Assembly (NCBI RefSeq): GCF_010389155.1
Contig: NC_057769.1
Coordinates: 744,001 to 808,000, forward strand
Reading direction: 5' to 3'
DNA length: 64,000 bases
DNA from: Erigeron canadensis
Lineage: Eukaryota > Streptophyta > Magnoliopsida > Asterales > Asteraceae
A program made the translations under genes and the position numbers. The notes beneath the pieces were generated by a model. It made no database searches, was not told the origin of the DNA, and was given only the letters and a program-made list of their open reading frames with translations. Position 1 is the stretch's first letter; every line of letters begins with the position of its first letter. Positions 42,561 through 54,503 of the stretch are shown one piece after another.

Positions 42561-45184
42561 TGATATATCTTGTCGCTTGTCAGTAGAAATACATAGTCGG
42601 GAATAGAAATACATAACCACTTCGTGTGACGAACGAAAACCGAATGAAAGTCTGAACATAATTCAAGCTCAATAGGACACTAGCTTATCAGTTTCAGTTG
42701 GTCTTCCAATGAATAACGGAGTTCGCTCGTGAACCTGTTGATAGAGAAGTTATGCTTATAGACTACGTATTAACATACGAGATGGGTACCCGCACAATAC
42801 GGCGGCGGTGACAGTAATGGGTGGTGCTGGTAGGGGTGATGGTAACGATGTGGTTATTAATCTAAAAGTAATTGTATAGATATTAGGTGTAAATAACTTT
42901 ATTAAGAATGGTAGTGTAAATAACTTTATTAAGAATATTATAGAGATATTATTAGGTGGAAATATTTATATTAATGCATAAAGAAGATAGATAATTTGGA
43001 TAAATATGGGTGGAAAATATTTTAGGGATATATTAAGTTGATTTATTGTGCGAGTTAAGAATGTGTTGAAAATTAAGGATATCTTAGGTATTTTAAAGGT
43101 AGAGAGTTAAAAAGAAGGGATAGTAGTTTGTTTATTAATATAGTATATATATTATTCTTTCCTTTAAATTTATTCCATGGTACAACAGCACCGGCGAGAT
43201 GAAAGATGCGACTTTTTATTCTTGTCCATTTCAAGAAAAAATGTAGACATGGAAAAAGCTACTAACAAAATGCCAACTACCTACAACTTTTCACATTCAA
43301 ATTCAGTATTTATAAATTAAGAAATTATATTTTTGGTTTTTCAAATTATCAGGATTTTCAGTTATTGTTCTTATGTGAGGGACATATTCATCATTTTACT
43401 ATGATCTCTTCTTCTTACACTTATTCCATACTCAAACACAAACCCAAATTTATACATATATATATACTTTTATATGGAGAGTATATATATATATATACAC
43501 ACAAATAGATTTATACACACACACCGAGCACGCGCACACACACACAAACACACATGTTCTCACTTTGTAGATTAATTCTTTTTTGTTGACGGTTACAATT
43601 TTCCGGCGAGTCAAGTGTTTTTGGCGAAATCTTGATTAGATTTATTTTGGCTAGGGTTCGTGGGCGATTGATTTATGGGTCGATTACAACATGTTTCGTG
43701 TTTTGATTCGAATAAACAAGAGATAAATCTTAGTTTTAATTTTTTCGACGTGATTTCCAAATTTTCGGCCGCCGTGATTTCATTGATATTTATTTCCAAG
43801 CTTGTGTTTTAGTGTGGAGGAAAAAAAAAAGGGATCATGGTGAAAGAAGAATTTGTCCCTTACTTAACGAACCTAACACACAGCTGTTAGTTGCGGAGTG
43901 AAAGTGAAAAAATTGATCATTATTTAGTTAGTTACGTAAATATTTTAAACGTCCATTGTGTAATATGGATGTTTATGGAGCTAAATATATTGACACTCAT
44001 ATTGAGTTAATTACTTAAATGATACCTAACGTTTACGAGATATTGCTGATTTGATATCTTTCCTTTCGATATTACGCGGATCATACCCAACATTTTTAAA
44101 ACTCCACTCGGACCATTCTAGGACCAAAAGCCGTTTGATGGTCGTTAACCCCCCCCCCCCAAACACGTGACTTGCACATGAGGGGTAAAAATGTATTTTC
44201 GAGTTTATTAATTACTTAAAAAATCTTTAAAAGATTTAGTGATTAAAGTGTCAAACACTAAAACGTTATCACACTATAAATAATGATATAAATCAAAATA
44301 AAATTAAAAGTCCAGTAAGACAAGCCGATATCTACAACTAATACAATATTAACCAGGCTTAAACGACTAACAATATATATATGGGTGAGTTAATTTGAAG
44401 ATACCCCTTCTAAAAGGGATTGGGGACAAATCGATCTCAGCCACTTATTGTTCTTTTCTTTTTTCATTTCACTTACGTGTATGTAAATGACTAGGTGACA
44501 TTTCGTATATAATGACTTATTTTATTTATTTACACACGTATAATTACACGTGTATACTGTATATTTTAGACAATACACTTACACATTAATTATTAAGAAA
44601 CATAAAGTTGAACCAATTTAGAATTTTATAAGGCTTTATAATAAGATAAAATTGACCAAAGTTAACCGCGCGAGTTGACGAGACTTAACCGAGTCGCCCG
44701 AGTTTTGACCGGGTCGGCTGAGTTTGATCAAAGTTGACCTGATTCTTGACCGTTGACCGAGTTTTAGCCGGACTTATCAGATTCCGACTCGGAGCCGATT
44801 CCGAGTCTAAGTCTGAGTTCCTGATCAAGTAGGTCGAGTTTTACAACACTGCTGTTAGAGCTTAAAAAATCATTTTCCTTGAAAATCATCCCATATTATC
44901 TCTAAACTTTCTTTTCACAGCATAATCCATAGTTATCAGAATTTGCAAATATGTATTTATTTATTCTTCTTTTACCCGAATGGTGTTTTTCTTTTAACAA
45001 AAGTTGCATAAAGGGATGTGTTAAACCCAAAAAGTTGTAAAATTAGTGTGTGATATGAATGTTTTATGGAGCTAGATTGACATTGACGCTAAACTAGATT
45101 ATTAACGACTCAAAATAGTAACCGTTGTAGTTCGGGTATAGCTCTTGAAAATGTCATGGCGTGAACTCGTGAAGCCTAAACTTT
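42561..45184. other. Intergenic DNA between the duplicated segments
   Basis: No supported gene. It contains a GGCGGCGGTGACAG/GGTGGTGCTGG patch beside a GGGTACCCGCAC motif (42784-42850, perhaps a Helitron-like end), TA and CA microsatellites (43470-43555), a poly-C run (44150-44161), and a stretch rich in GTTGACC/CCGAGT words (44655-44835). Confidence 0.4.
43470..43555. repeat. (TA)n and (CA)n microsatellite cluster
   Basis: Alternating TA runs pass into ACACAC runs, interrupted by CGAGCACGCG. The sequence is low in complexity. Confidence 0.8.
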
Positions 45185-46200
45185 AGTGATCAAGTGCGTT
45201 GGCTAAAAAGAACACTCCTTCTGGGCCCAGTAGCCTTTGGGCTTTTTTCTTTGCTTTCCCGAATGCACACAAAAACCACACGCCCAAATTTCCTTTTTGA
45301 TGGGCTATGTTCTTTGTTGACTTGCTTTTGTGGTTGACCGAACACCGATTGAATTCGTATACGAATCACAAATATATATAAATGTAACTTGCAGGGAAAA
45401 CTTACAATTTTGCTCATTAAAGTAAAACAAAATGGATACTATTACTATTACTATTACTATATATATATATATATTAAAAGGTATGGCTATTAATATTGTT
45501 ATACCCTTTAATTTTAAGGTTATAAAAAGATACAACTAACTTGTTTTATAAGCTTAACACCCATGACATACCTATACATCTTTCAGTTTAAAGAATAATG
45601 GCTATAAATAGTATCATGCCCTTTAATTTTAAAGTTATAAAAAGATACAACTATAGTTAGTTTTATAAGCTTAATGCATAATGGTATACCTATAGTTAGT
45701 TTTATAAGCTTAATGCATAATGGTATACCTATAGTTAGTTTTATAAGCTTAATGCATATGGTATACCTATACATCTTCAGTTTAAAGAATACCAAATATG
45801 TAGTTAATTCATTTGCATTTATCAAAAAATTGCTTCTAATATTTTATCATCTTTTTCAAGAACTACGGATCAATTTCATCTTTCAGTTTATCCACTCTAG
45901 CCATGCCCTTGAGTTTTAAGGTTATAGAAAGATACAACTAACTTGCTTTATAAGCTTAACACCCATGGTATACCTACACATCTTCAATTTAAAGAATAAC
46001 AAATATGTAGTTGATTCATTTGCATCTATCAAATAATTGCTTCTAACATTTTATCTCCTTTCAAGAACTACTGATCGATTTCATCTATCAATTTATCCAC
46101 TATCTTTATCACCAATATATAGTCTAAATTTACCAAGTTATTCATGTTTTAATTTACTCTGTGTAATTGTAATAGCAATACAAATAAATGGTGCATAAAA
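45185..46200. repeat. Segmental duplication, copy 2 (no SINE, extra tandem repeats)
   Basis: Homologous to 41590-42560. It lacks the SINE but has at least three diverged copies of an internal block (TTTTAAGGTTATA-AAAGATACAACTA ... TATACCTATACATCTT, near 45510, 45630 and 45912), plus the 39-bp tandem repeat at 45652-45768. Confidence 0.8.
45652..45768. repeat. 39-bp tandem repeat, three copies
   Basis: The unit begins TATAGTTAGTTTTATAAGCT and ends ATGGTATACC. The first two copies are identical and the third lacks one base. The repeat creates a chance open frame at 45674-45919 with a duplicated peptide, which is not a gene. Confidence 0.9.
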
Positions 46201-46454
46201 TATCTATTTTAAATTAAAAAGAATAATATAAGACCCTCTTACTAAGAATCATTTCCTTACTACAACATCAGTTGTTTTCTCTCTTAAAAACTACCTCTAG
46301 CATTAATACCTCTTTATAAAATAGTTTTTTCTATTTTATTTTGACCAAAATATTAATAAAACTTTTTTTTTATAACAACCAACATTACATTGCAACAAAT
46401 TAAACTAATACATAATTAAAACTAAAACATATAAACTTAGGATCCCGTGGGAGA

Positions 46455-47570
46455 ATTGCTACTTTGGAGACACCATGAGATCATTTTAAGGAGATGATGA
46501 AGAATCGTTTTTGCCCACTGAATGAGATGCAGAAAATTGAACAAGAGTTTTGGCACCATACAAAGGTTGGCTCTGGACATACAGAGTATATAAGCAAGTT
46601 CCAAGAGTTGGCTAGATTAGTTCCTCACTTAGTGACCTCTGAGTCGAAGTTGATTGAGAGATACATCTATGGTCTTATCCCCCAGATTCATAACACTATG
46701 ACTGACATTCCTCCTTACACGATTGAAGAAGCTATCCGAAGGACCAGTGCTATGACTGTTGACTTGGTTAGGGCTGGAACACTGACTAAGTTTGGAGAAA
46801 AGAAGAAACACTTTGGTGAAGCAAGTAAGAAGAGAGACTTCAGAGCTTACAAGACGATCAAGGCTGGCAGGGTGTTTACAACAACCGAGATAGGTCAGAG
46901 GGCGTATAACGGCCAGTTTCCTCTATGTGCTACATGTAACTATCATCATCTAGCGGTAGTGCCATGCCGATCATGTTCCAATTGTCGTCAGTTTGGGCGC
47001 CTAGCTAAGGACTGTAGAGCGGCCGGAGTTGCTGTGGCACCATTGAACGCCAGAAATCCGCCAGTCAATTGAGTGACATGCTATGAGTGTGGTAGCACCG
47101 AGCACTATCGTAAAGTTTTCCCCAAAGTCGACTGAAGACCAGCTCTAGTTGCAGTCAATCAGAACCAACTACAAATCGCAGGTCCTAATCTACCAAGAGT
47201 TAATCAAGGCCAGTAAACCCGAAGTCGAGTCTTTGCTTTGAATGTTGTGGAAGCTGCTAATGATCCGAACATTGTCATGGGTAGTTTTCTCTTAAACAAC
47301 CATATGGCTGCTGTATTATTCGATTCGGGTGCCGACTATAGCTTTATCTATACTAACGTTGTGTGCTCTCTAAATGTGAAACCTATTCGTACTTGTGCAT
47401 ATTATGAAATTAAGATAGCTAGTGGTGGAATCTCTAAATTGAATCAAATTGTGGTTTATGGAACTTCAAATTCTCGTATCTACAGAAATTGGACTCCGTG
47501 TGGAGTAGAAATCGGGCAACAAGGCTACAAGCTGAAGATATATCATAAGCATGTGACGATGCTAATAACA
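46455..47570 (+). pseudogene. Ty3/gypsy Gag and protease fragment
   Basis: The plus-strand open stretch 46494-47072 looks like a gypsy Gag: EMQKIEQEFWHHTKVGSGHTEYISKF-type capsid helices and ELARLVPHLV, then a damaged first zinc knuckle. Reading continues through stops into CYECGSTEHY (knuckle, about 47080-47110), and then a retropepsin with the active site LFDSGADYSFI (about 47308-47345). A Trp codon just upstream of the Gag start is TGA (46469-46471). No LTRs, RT or integrase are adjacent, so this is a short relic. Confidence 0.8.
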
Positions 47571-47584
47571 AAACAGATGTAGTG

Positions 47585-48050
47585 TTATCATCTTCCATGT
47601 AGTGTTATCATCTTCCTCTGATAGTGAAGATGAGGTTTTCAAAGTCACAAATACACCGATCATTCGAAGCTTAAAGAAACGAAAAAGGGTATCACCTCCG
47701 AAAGATTGTTGTCACAAAAAAAAAACAACAATGACACTTCAAGAGACCATGGAAACAAAGTTAGATTAATTTGCTTACAATTTCAAGTCTGTTTGTGGTG
47801 AAATGGTTGAAAGTATTGGTGTTGCTACTAATGCTTTGACTGTAGACACTAATAAATCTGAATCGGTGACTGAAGAAAAGATGTAAGAGGTGATAAACTA
47901 ACTCCTCAACATCGGTATTTCCCACTTGGATGTTGGCAAGCATGTTGAGGCTTGCTACAACGATCCCATTAAAGTGAAGACCTTGTTTACCTTGCCAACG
48001 TATATGAGGAAAGCTTATGTTATGGGGTTCCTACAACGTCAAATCTAGTT
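47585..48050 (+). pseudogene. Fragment possibly of a Myb/SANT-like domain protein C-terminus
   Basis: An interrupted plus-strand frame reads SSSDSEDEVFKVTNTP, KKRKRVSPPKDCCHKKK, NFKSVCGEMVESIG, NIGISHLDVGKHVEACYND and TYMRKAYVMGFLQRQ. A Ser/Asp-rich and Lys-rich region followed by this helical end reminds me of plant Myb/SANT-like proteins related to Harbinger accessory factors, but I cannot confirm that. At least two stop codons interrupt it. Confidence 0.35.
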
Positions 48051-48683
48051 CACGAGTCATAATTTGTTTCATGTTTTTCTGGCATAAAAGACAGTTTCGT
48101 AGTTGTGACAATGTTATAACATTGGTATTTTATGCTCAAGTCCGTTTTTTGATCTTGTAAGTTGAGTTATGGACGTTATTTTTATGTCTTTTTAACTTGG
48201 GAATCTTTGTGTATTGCGCATGTGGTTTGGAGTGATTACTTGCATCTGGATTTTTTTTTTTTTTGGTCTGGCGCATTAATGAGGATTTCTATGTACACAT
48301 TTGGTGTTGGAGTTCTGATCACTGGATGTAGATGGTGCTAGCTACTGGACTTGATTCAGGCTTGAATAATATGGTTCTGGTGGTGATGATGGGTTGTAAG
48401 CAAGGCTGTAAGTATGTTGGTACTATAGATATAAACAAGACAGTCCTTTCATTTTGGGGCCATGTATATTGAACTTCTGGAGTTGTTTTAGTATTAGTTT
48501 AGTTGGAAGGATGCAACTTCAAGGGATACAATACAAAAATTTGAATTTACGCTACACAGTTTTCACTATGAAATATAGTCATCCTTGGAGTAGTTTTACG
48601 CCAGAATTGATAATTGCTGCAAGTGGATGTCATTAAATTTTTGTTTTTTTTTTATCATGGCAAGCAACACTTGTATATTTATC

Positions 48684-48729
<46 letters not shown>

Positions 48730-49303
48730 TGTATATAACTTGCATGAATGTGATAAATCTATGATTTGTTTGGAGATATTGAAGAAAAAATAAGCTTATA
48801 TAAATTTTAGTGTATTTTTAAGAACCAATCACTATCAATGGCAATGTTAATGATTGTTTTGTATGAATCAAACAATACTAATGCAATGGTAGTATTCCCT
48901 AGTAATTCATTGCATTTTCTTTCTCATTCGCTTTTTCATTCCCCAACGTGAACCTCACATGGTTAAACACACATAACTAAATATATTTATGCTTAGAAAA
49001 ATAAAAAATATTCAAGAACCAAATTCCAAGAATAGTCTCATTCAAATTGCTGTCAAGTATGCTGAAAGCATCTCTTTCTCTAAAATGAGATCGACTTCTA
49101 GTTTTTTTTTTAAAAATAATAGCAGCAATAGACATGTATAAGAGTTTCATCCCACTTTTGGGATGAGCAAAAGCTTCCAAGTTTAAAATTGTTAGAAAAA
49201 ACAATATAAATAAAAATTTATCAACAAAACAAATCAAGTTCTATATAGAATCCGATCAGTCCGTTTGTCTTTTGAAAGGATATCAGGCACATAGTTGATG
49301 CGC
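48051..49303. other. Intergenic DNA, with an (AAT)n tract
   Basis: No supported gene. The (AAT)n microsatellite lies at 48684-48729. The end of this stretch probably includes the 3' UTR of the CCCH gene on the minus strand. Confidence 0.4.
48684..48729. repeat. (AAT)n microsatellite, ~15 units
   Basis: A pure trinucleotide AAT run. Confidence 0.95.
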
Positions 49304-50854
49304 TTAGATCGACTCATCTTCTTCATCATCAATCCAGTCTCCATATATGCGATTTGTCTTCCTATTTGCTAATTTCAAGAAACCTCTTCCTATATGTTGT
49401 TGCACGGGAACATCAGTGGCCACTGGTATGGTAAAGGAACTGTGAACTGTGTTCGTTGCAACTGAACTGCCAGGACAAGGGTACCTGTTAACATCCACAC
49501 GTCCGGTTGGTGTATTTGGTCCTGAGAAATGGATAAAAAGAAGTCTTGAAGTTAATAGAGCTTCAAAAAGCGCATTTACGGATAGCTCATGTTACAACGC
49601 TATGACGTATTACAAGATTCATGATGCACATGTAATATAATTTCACATTGACAAAAAAGAATAAAACACACATATAGAAATCGAATAATGATATTATCTG
49701 AGCCTTATAAATTCTGTAAACAATCAATTTAATGCACTTTAGTTTGCCCTTTCTAAACCAAATCAGACAGTATTACCATTTAAGCCGTTCTTAATTTTGT
49801 GGGTCATTTCTCTTATCACAACATGTTTACTTTTTGTAGGTAAATACCACTACCATTAAAAGCATATCAACTATTTCATGCATCTCTAGGCATGCTTCGC
49901 AGCATAACCAGAATTTAAGTTAACCACAAATTTTAGAGATAGGTGAATTTGATAAAAGCGTAGACCCAACACTAAAGGTAATCGATGTACAAACGTTCTC
50001 GCCTTAAGATACATAAAATTGGCCCTATAACCCATGCTATTGCTTAAAGTGTCCAGCTTTCCATTATTTATGTGTCATAAACTATCATATGATTTGAGTT
50101 GAAAATACGTATGTATCGACTAAGAAGACGTCAAGAATGGATAAATACCTGCATGCCCATGAGCGAAGTGACATTTATCTGCATGTATGCATTGGCTAGT
50201 TGTTTCCCATTTGCCACAGGCTCCAGGCTTCCAAATATTAGTCATCTGAGAAGCTCGTGAAGCATCTTGAACAGTGTTTACAACATTAACAACACGTTTA
50301 CCAGCATCAATTTGACTTTGACCACGATCAACCATAGTCTGAATGCTAATCACAGAAGTTTCTCTTGTTATTTCAGTATCCATGGCTGCATCAACCCTAA
50401 ACTTAGCAGGCCTTTCATGGCTAAAATTACACTTATCTCCATACGGGCATTCATTCCTGTAATAAAACTTTTTACAAATCCCCCTTTGCTGAATCCATCT
50501 ATCCTCATCATTATAATGCAAACCATTTCCACCTTTACTATCCTTCACGAGTTCGTGCCAATTTGGTGGTGGTTCACGTAAATCACTACGGCCATGAGCG
50601 AAACTACATCCGTCCCCATTACCACATATTCCATCAAGAAACCTTTGACACATTCGCGTCTTGAAGAATATGTTGCCGTTTCCTACTTTATTCACAGGGA
50701 GGTTGGACCTTTGACTTCCAGTGGTCAAAGGTGCTGACTTTTGATAGTTTATGCTGACTTCTTGGTTTCTTGATCTCTTGTTTGAGTTAAATGCATTTTG
50801 TTTAGGGTAGAGTTCACTTCCACCATTGTTGCCACCATTAAAAGGGTGTTCCAT
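49304..50854 (-). CDS. CCCH zinc-finger protein, 307 residues, two exons
   Basis: Exon 1 is 50854-50149 and exon 2 is 49521-49304 (706 + 218 bases, a whole number of codons). The donor GCAG|GTATTT and acceptor CTCAG|GACC join Ala-Gly-Pro in frame. Three C-x7/8-C-x5-C-x3-H fingers are visible: CQRFLDGICGNGDGCSFAH (~residues 70-88), CKKFYYRNECPYGDKCNFSH (~118-137) and CGKWETTSQCIHADKCHFAH (C-terminal end of exon 1). The tail is acidic (DWIDDEEDESI). The arrangement resembles plant CCCH proteins such as Arabidopsis C3H39. Such fingers usually bind single-stranded RNA, and sometimes DNA, in mRNA control. I chose the start at MEHPF because an upstream in-frame Met (50884) adds residues unlike the family. 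The asymmetry of the first finger (x7) is normal for this group. Confidence 0.88.
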
Positions 50855-53800
50855 TATTGTGATATCTTTGGTCAGTAAATACAAAAAAATTTCCGTCTAA
50901 ATTCGATACTACTGTGGAAAAAAAGAGGGTAAAATCAGAAAATTAGATCAGAGAAACATTCAAAAGAGTAAAAATAATAATAATAAGCCTTACATTGTAT
51001 AAATTTACATTCATTCTTGGTATAGAATGAATGAATTGAGATTCCCTAAAGTTGATCCAACTTTATAGGCAAAGTTTGATCAACTTTAACTATGGTCATG
51101 ATTTAAATATCATATTTTAATTTTAATAATTGGATTTAATCAAATGGCTAAAGTTGATCCAACTTTACTTAGGAAATCCTAATCCAAAATAAATACAATA
51201 ATAACATGCAGATAATAATCAGACAAGAAATTAACAGGGGTAACATAAACAGATAACTATAACCAAGAAACATTAGTAAATTAAAAAATAAAATAAAATA
51301 CATACACATCGTTAATAAGCTAAAAAGTTTTAAAGTCAACAACTTTTTAGTTTTAGTTACATGAAAGTTACATCTAAAAAGTAAACGCTATCAAGAATTT
51401 TGCCTTCGAGAGCATAAGAGCTAGCCTTATATAAATAGTGATCATCAAAGGTTTGTGAGTCATAATTTCACAACTTTAAATTCCTTTCGTATGTCTTCAA
51501 GATTACATACAAGATTGCATGTATGTAATCCCTCCTTTACCCACAAGATTACATGTATGTATAGAACTTTAGGCTTAAATTACTGCTATTTTTTATATAA
51601 TAATAAAAAATTATTACCTAAAAAAAAGTTAATAACCAAAAACTTTTCAAATTCAAGATTTAATTTTAATACGGACAAAAATATTTAGGAGTAAAATACA
51701 TTAATATTTAAATTTAAATTAAAACCAAAAACCAACCTAAAAAAAAAATCATTAATCCATAAAATAAATAAATAAATTCTAACCTGCATAAATGTTGATG
51801 ATCAGAGAAGTTTCTTGGCGATTCAAGAATACACAATAAGTATTTTCTCGATTAAACCTTAACAAGTGAATTAAGAAGTTATGTACACAAGAATTAATAT
51901 TTATATAAACATAAATGTAATTAAGTATTAAATCTAGAATTTCCATATACATATGTATTAATAGTTTTGCATAGGATTCATACGTGTTTTGATTTTAAGT
52001 ACGTCGGTTTTAGGGGCGGGACTAAACCCTAAATCCTTTCTTTTCAAACGGCTAAACCTATTATCTTCTTAAATTTAAAATTTTGTATAACAAGATTAAC
52101 AAAATTAATTAATGCAATTAAATAAAATTCCGAAGTTATCCGATCACATAGATATTTACTAGAGTTACCCTCATAAATGTTAACAACGTTAATCCGAAAT
52201 TATTAAAACTTTTGAATAATTTTTTTCTCGTGGATGGATGTGATGAGCTTGAAGTTTAACTTAATTTTCATAACAAGTTTTAAACTTATAATTTTAGGTT
52301 AACTTCTCTACTACACTCACGCACTGGCAGTGGACTCGTTCGTTTGTAGTATGGTAAATAGGTAAGACCAGGATCATTCGCAGGGACTATGTCTAAGAAC
52401 TAATTCTAGGATTTTGGGGGTTTGTCACGATTAAAACTAATAAAAATAAAAGACAAGAATCCGGTATTATCGGGGGCAAACTGTTTCGGAAGAAACAACG
52501 AAAAGATTTTGAAACAAAGACTATAATAATTAAAACATTGCATCTATTTGGAACAGTTTACATGCCATGATCATTTGGAAAACAGTTTAGATTTGTTGAA
52601 CAACTCGTCTCACGTTCGGATTCTCGTTAGAATCACCAAACTATTTCACTACCCTATAAACAGATTCTCGCTAGATTCATGCATTAAGACCTGAGTTTTT
52701 AACTATGACTTATTCTTTTATGTAAGTCTAAATCCTTGTTAAATTCAAAAGGCACTAACTATTCTAGTCACCCGGATCCGGTTTCCGTTCGTCGGATCAA
52801 CTATGACAATTTAATAAAACACATGTTGAGTTGAGTCAAATTATTAATTAACCATCCCCCACTCAATTATAAGTCAAAAGACCACATTAGGTATAGACCG
52901 ATTAATGTTTCGCAAAACAAATTACATGACTCTAAGGCCTTGACATCAATTTGACCCAAACAAATAAGTAAAATAAGTTTGTATATGAAAATTAATAACC
53001 TTTGTCTGACTCAATAAACATGGATCTGCAACAAGTATAGAAATGGTTCAACAATCAAATATAGAAAACTATCACAGCATGATCACACTATCCAAATAGA
53101 TGCAAAACTACTTAGCTACTTATGACAAGATAATTAAACCTAACAATTATTAAAATAAATAAATCCATCATAACAATTGTCAAATAAAATATGTCTTACA
53201 AATATAGTATGCTAACAATAATAAAAAGAGTAAAGAAAGATCAAACTAATAATAGAGATGTCGAAGTTACGCAGTCCCTTCTGAATCAACACCACAAACC
53301 CTCTTATTAGTTGGCCGAATGTTGGCTGCGTATGAATTGAATGTCGGCTGCGTATCAAATTGTTGTTAAATACTTAAATAAAGATAATTAGTTCTGCACT
53401 ATGTTAGTTTTATGGACTTTTAATGCATCAAAATGATGTTTTTAAGGTTTTTTCATCGTTCTTATTTTAAGACTGTTCTCACTGGAGTGTTACCCTATAT
53501 ATATATATATTATATATACCCTATATATATATATTATATATATAGTTGTTGCTTAATCCCCAAGATTGAGTTTCTGCTCGCCGACCTCAGAAACAAAGAG
53601 GCCGAGCCCTCTTCTCTTTTTCTGGGCCGCACGAACAAGACCAAGGGCAGGGCCCATTCTCCCTTCTTTCTATTCTACTGGGCCGCTGCTCCTTTTGTTG
53701 TTGGGCTCACGAGAAACCAGGCCCAGTAGCCTGTTCCTTTTCTTCCTTTGCTGGGCTGCGAACAACCAGTGGGCTAGGCCCACTCTTCTTTTCCTTTTCG

Positions 53801-54254
53801 GCCGGACACAAGCAAATACGAGACCACCACCACTAACTAATATTGCAAACAGTCAACTTTATTCATTGACTTTCTTGACGGCAAGTCACGTGCACCATCA
53901 TGTCAAGTCCAGTATGCGGTATTATCTCTGAACCTGTATAAATATTCAATCTCAATAAGTACCATAAGTTGACATATATAAACTCAATTAGACATTAAAT
54001 TGGGATATTTCATCTATAATTCTACATCATGGATCTACCAATATGTACATTTACCTAGAAACAGTTTCTAGTCATGATAAAATAAGGTCGTCTATAACTT
54101 AAACATTCTGTTACACATATTAAGACCTAAAAGCAATACGGACATTTAATTAAATTCAGGAGTTAAAGTGGAATTTTTTTTTTCTTAATTTACCTATATA
54201 CTAAAAACTAACTTGAATTTTACAAGTTAATTTGCATAAAGTACAAATAGCTAA
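50855..54254. other. CCCH 5' flank and unannotated intergenic DNA
   Basis: The first ~1 kb is the likely promoter and 5' UTR of the CCCH gene. It holds two copies of a palindromic AAAGTTGATCCAACTTT (51049-51065 and 51150-51166). 52320-53420 has a more balanced composition and looks transposon-derived, but I see no coding domain or termini. 53495-53545 is TA-rich. 53560-53850 is pyrimidine-rich with several TGGGCC/GGGCCC-type words and two overlapping chance frames. Confidence 0.4.
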
Positions 54255-54503
54255 TACATCATAGAGAAATTATCACAAATCGTCCCTGTGGTTTGCTCGA
54301 TTCGCATTTTCATCCCTGTGTTTTTTTTATCATTAGGTGTTCCTGTACTTTTCATTTTCATTGGTAGTAGTCTCTGACACTAACAACCGTTAGTTTTCAT
54401 TCGGTAAACACCTCATGTGCATTGCACATGAGGGCATTTTCATCCAGTTTGTAACCACAAGGACTATTTGTGATAAAACTAATATCTTTGAGGTTTACAT
54501 ACT

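Noticed and set aside
45674..45919. 81-codon frame with a repeated peptide
   Set aside because: The peptide repeat is only the 39-bp DNA tandem repeat read in frame.
53495..53545. TA-rich palindromic tract that might be a terminator or cruciform
   Set aside because: Simple TA repeats form trivial palindromes; nothing points to function.
53433..53931. Two overlapping plus-strand frames rich in Leu, Pro and Arg
   Set aside because: Pyrimidine-rich DNA gives long frames in more than one phase; no domain seen.
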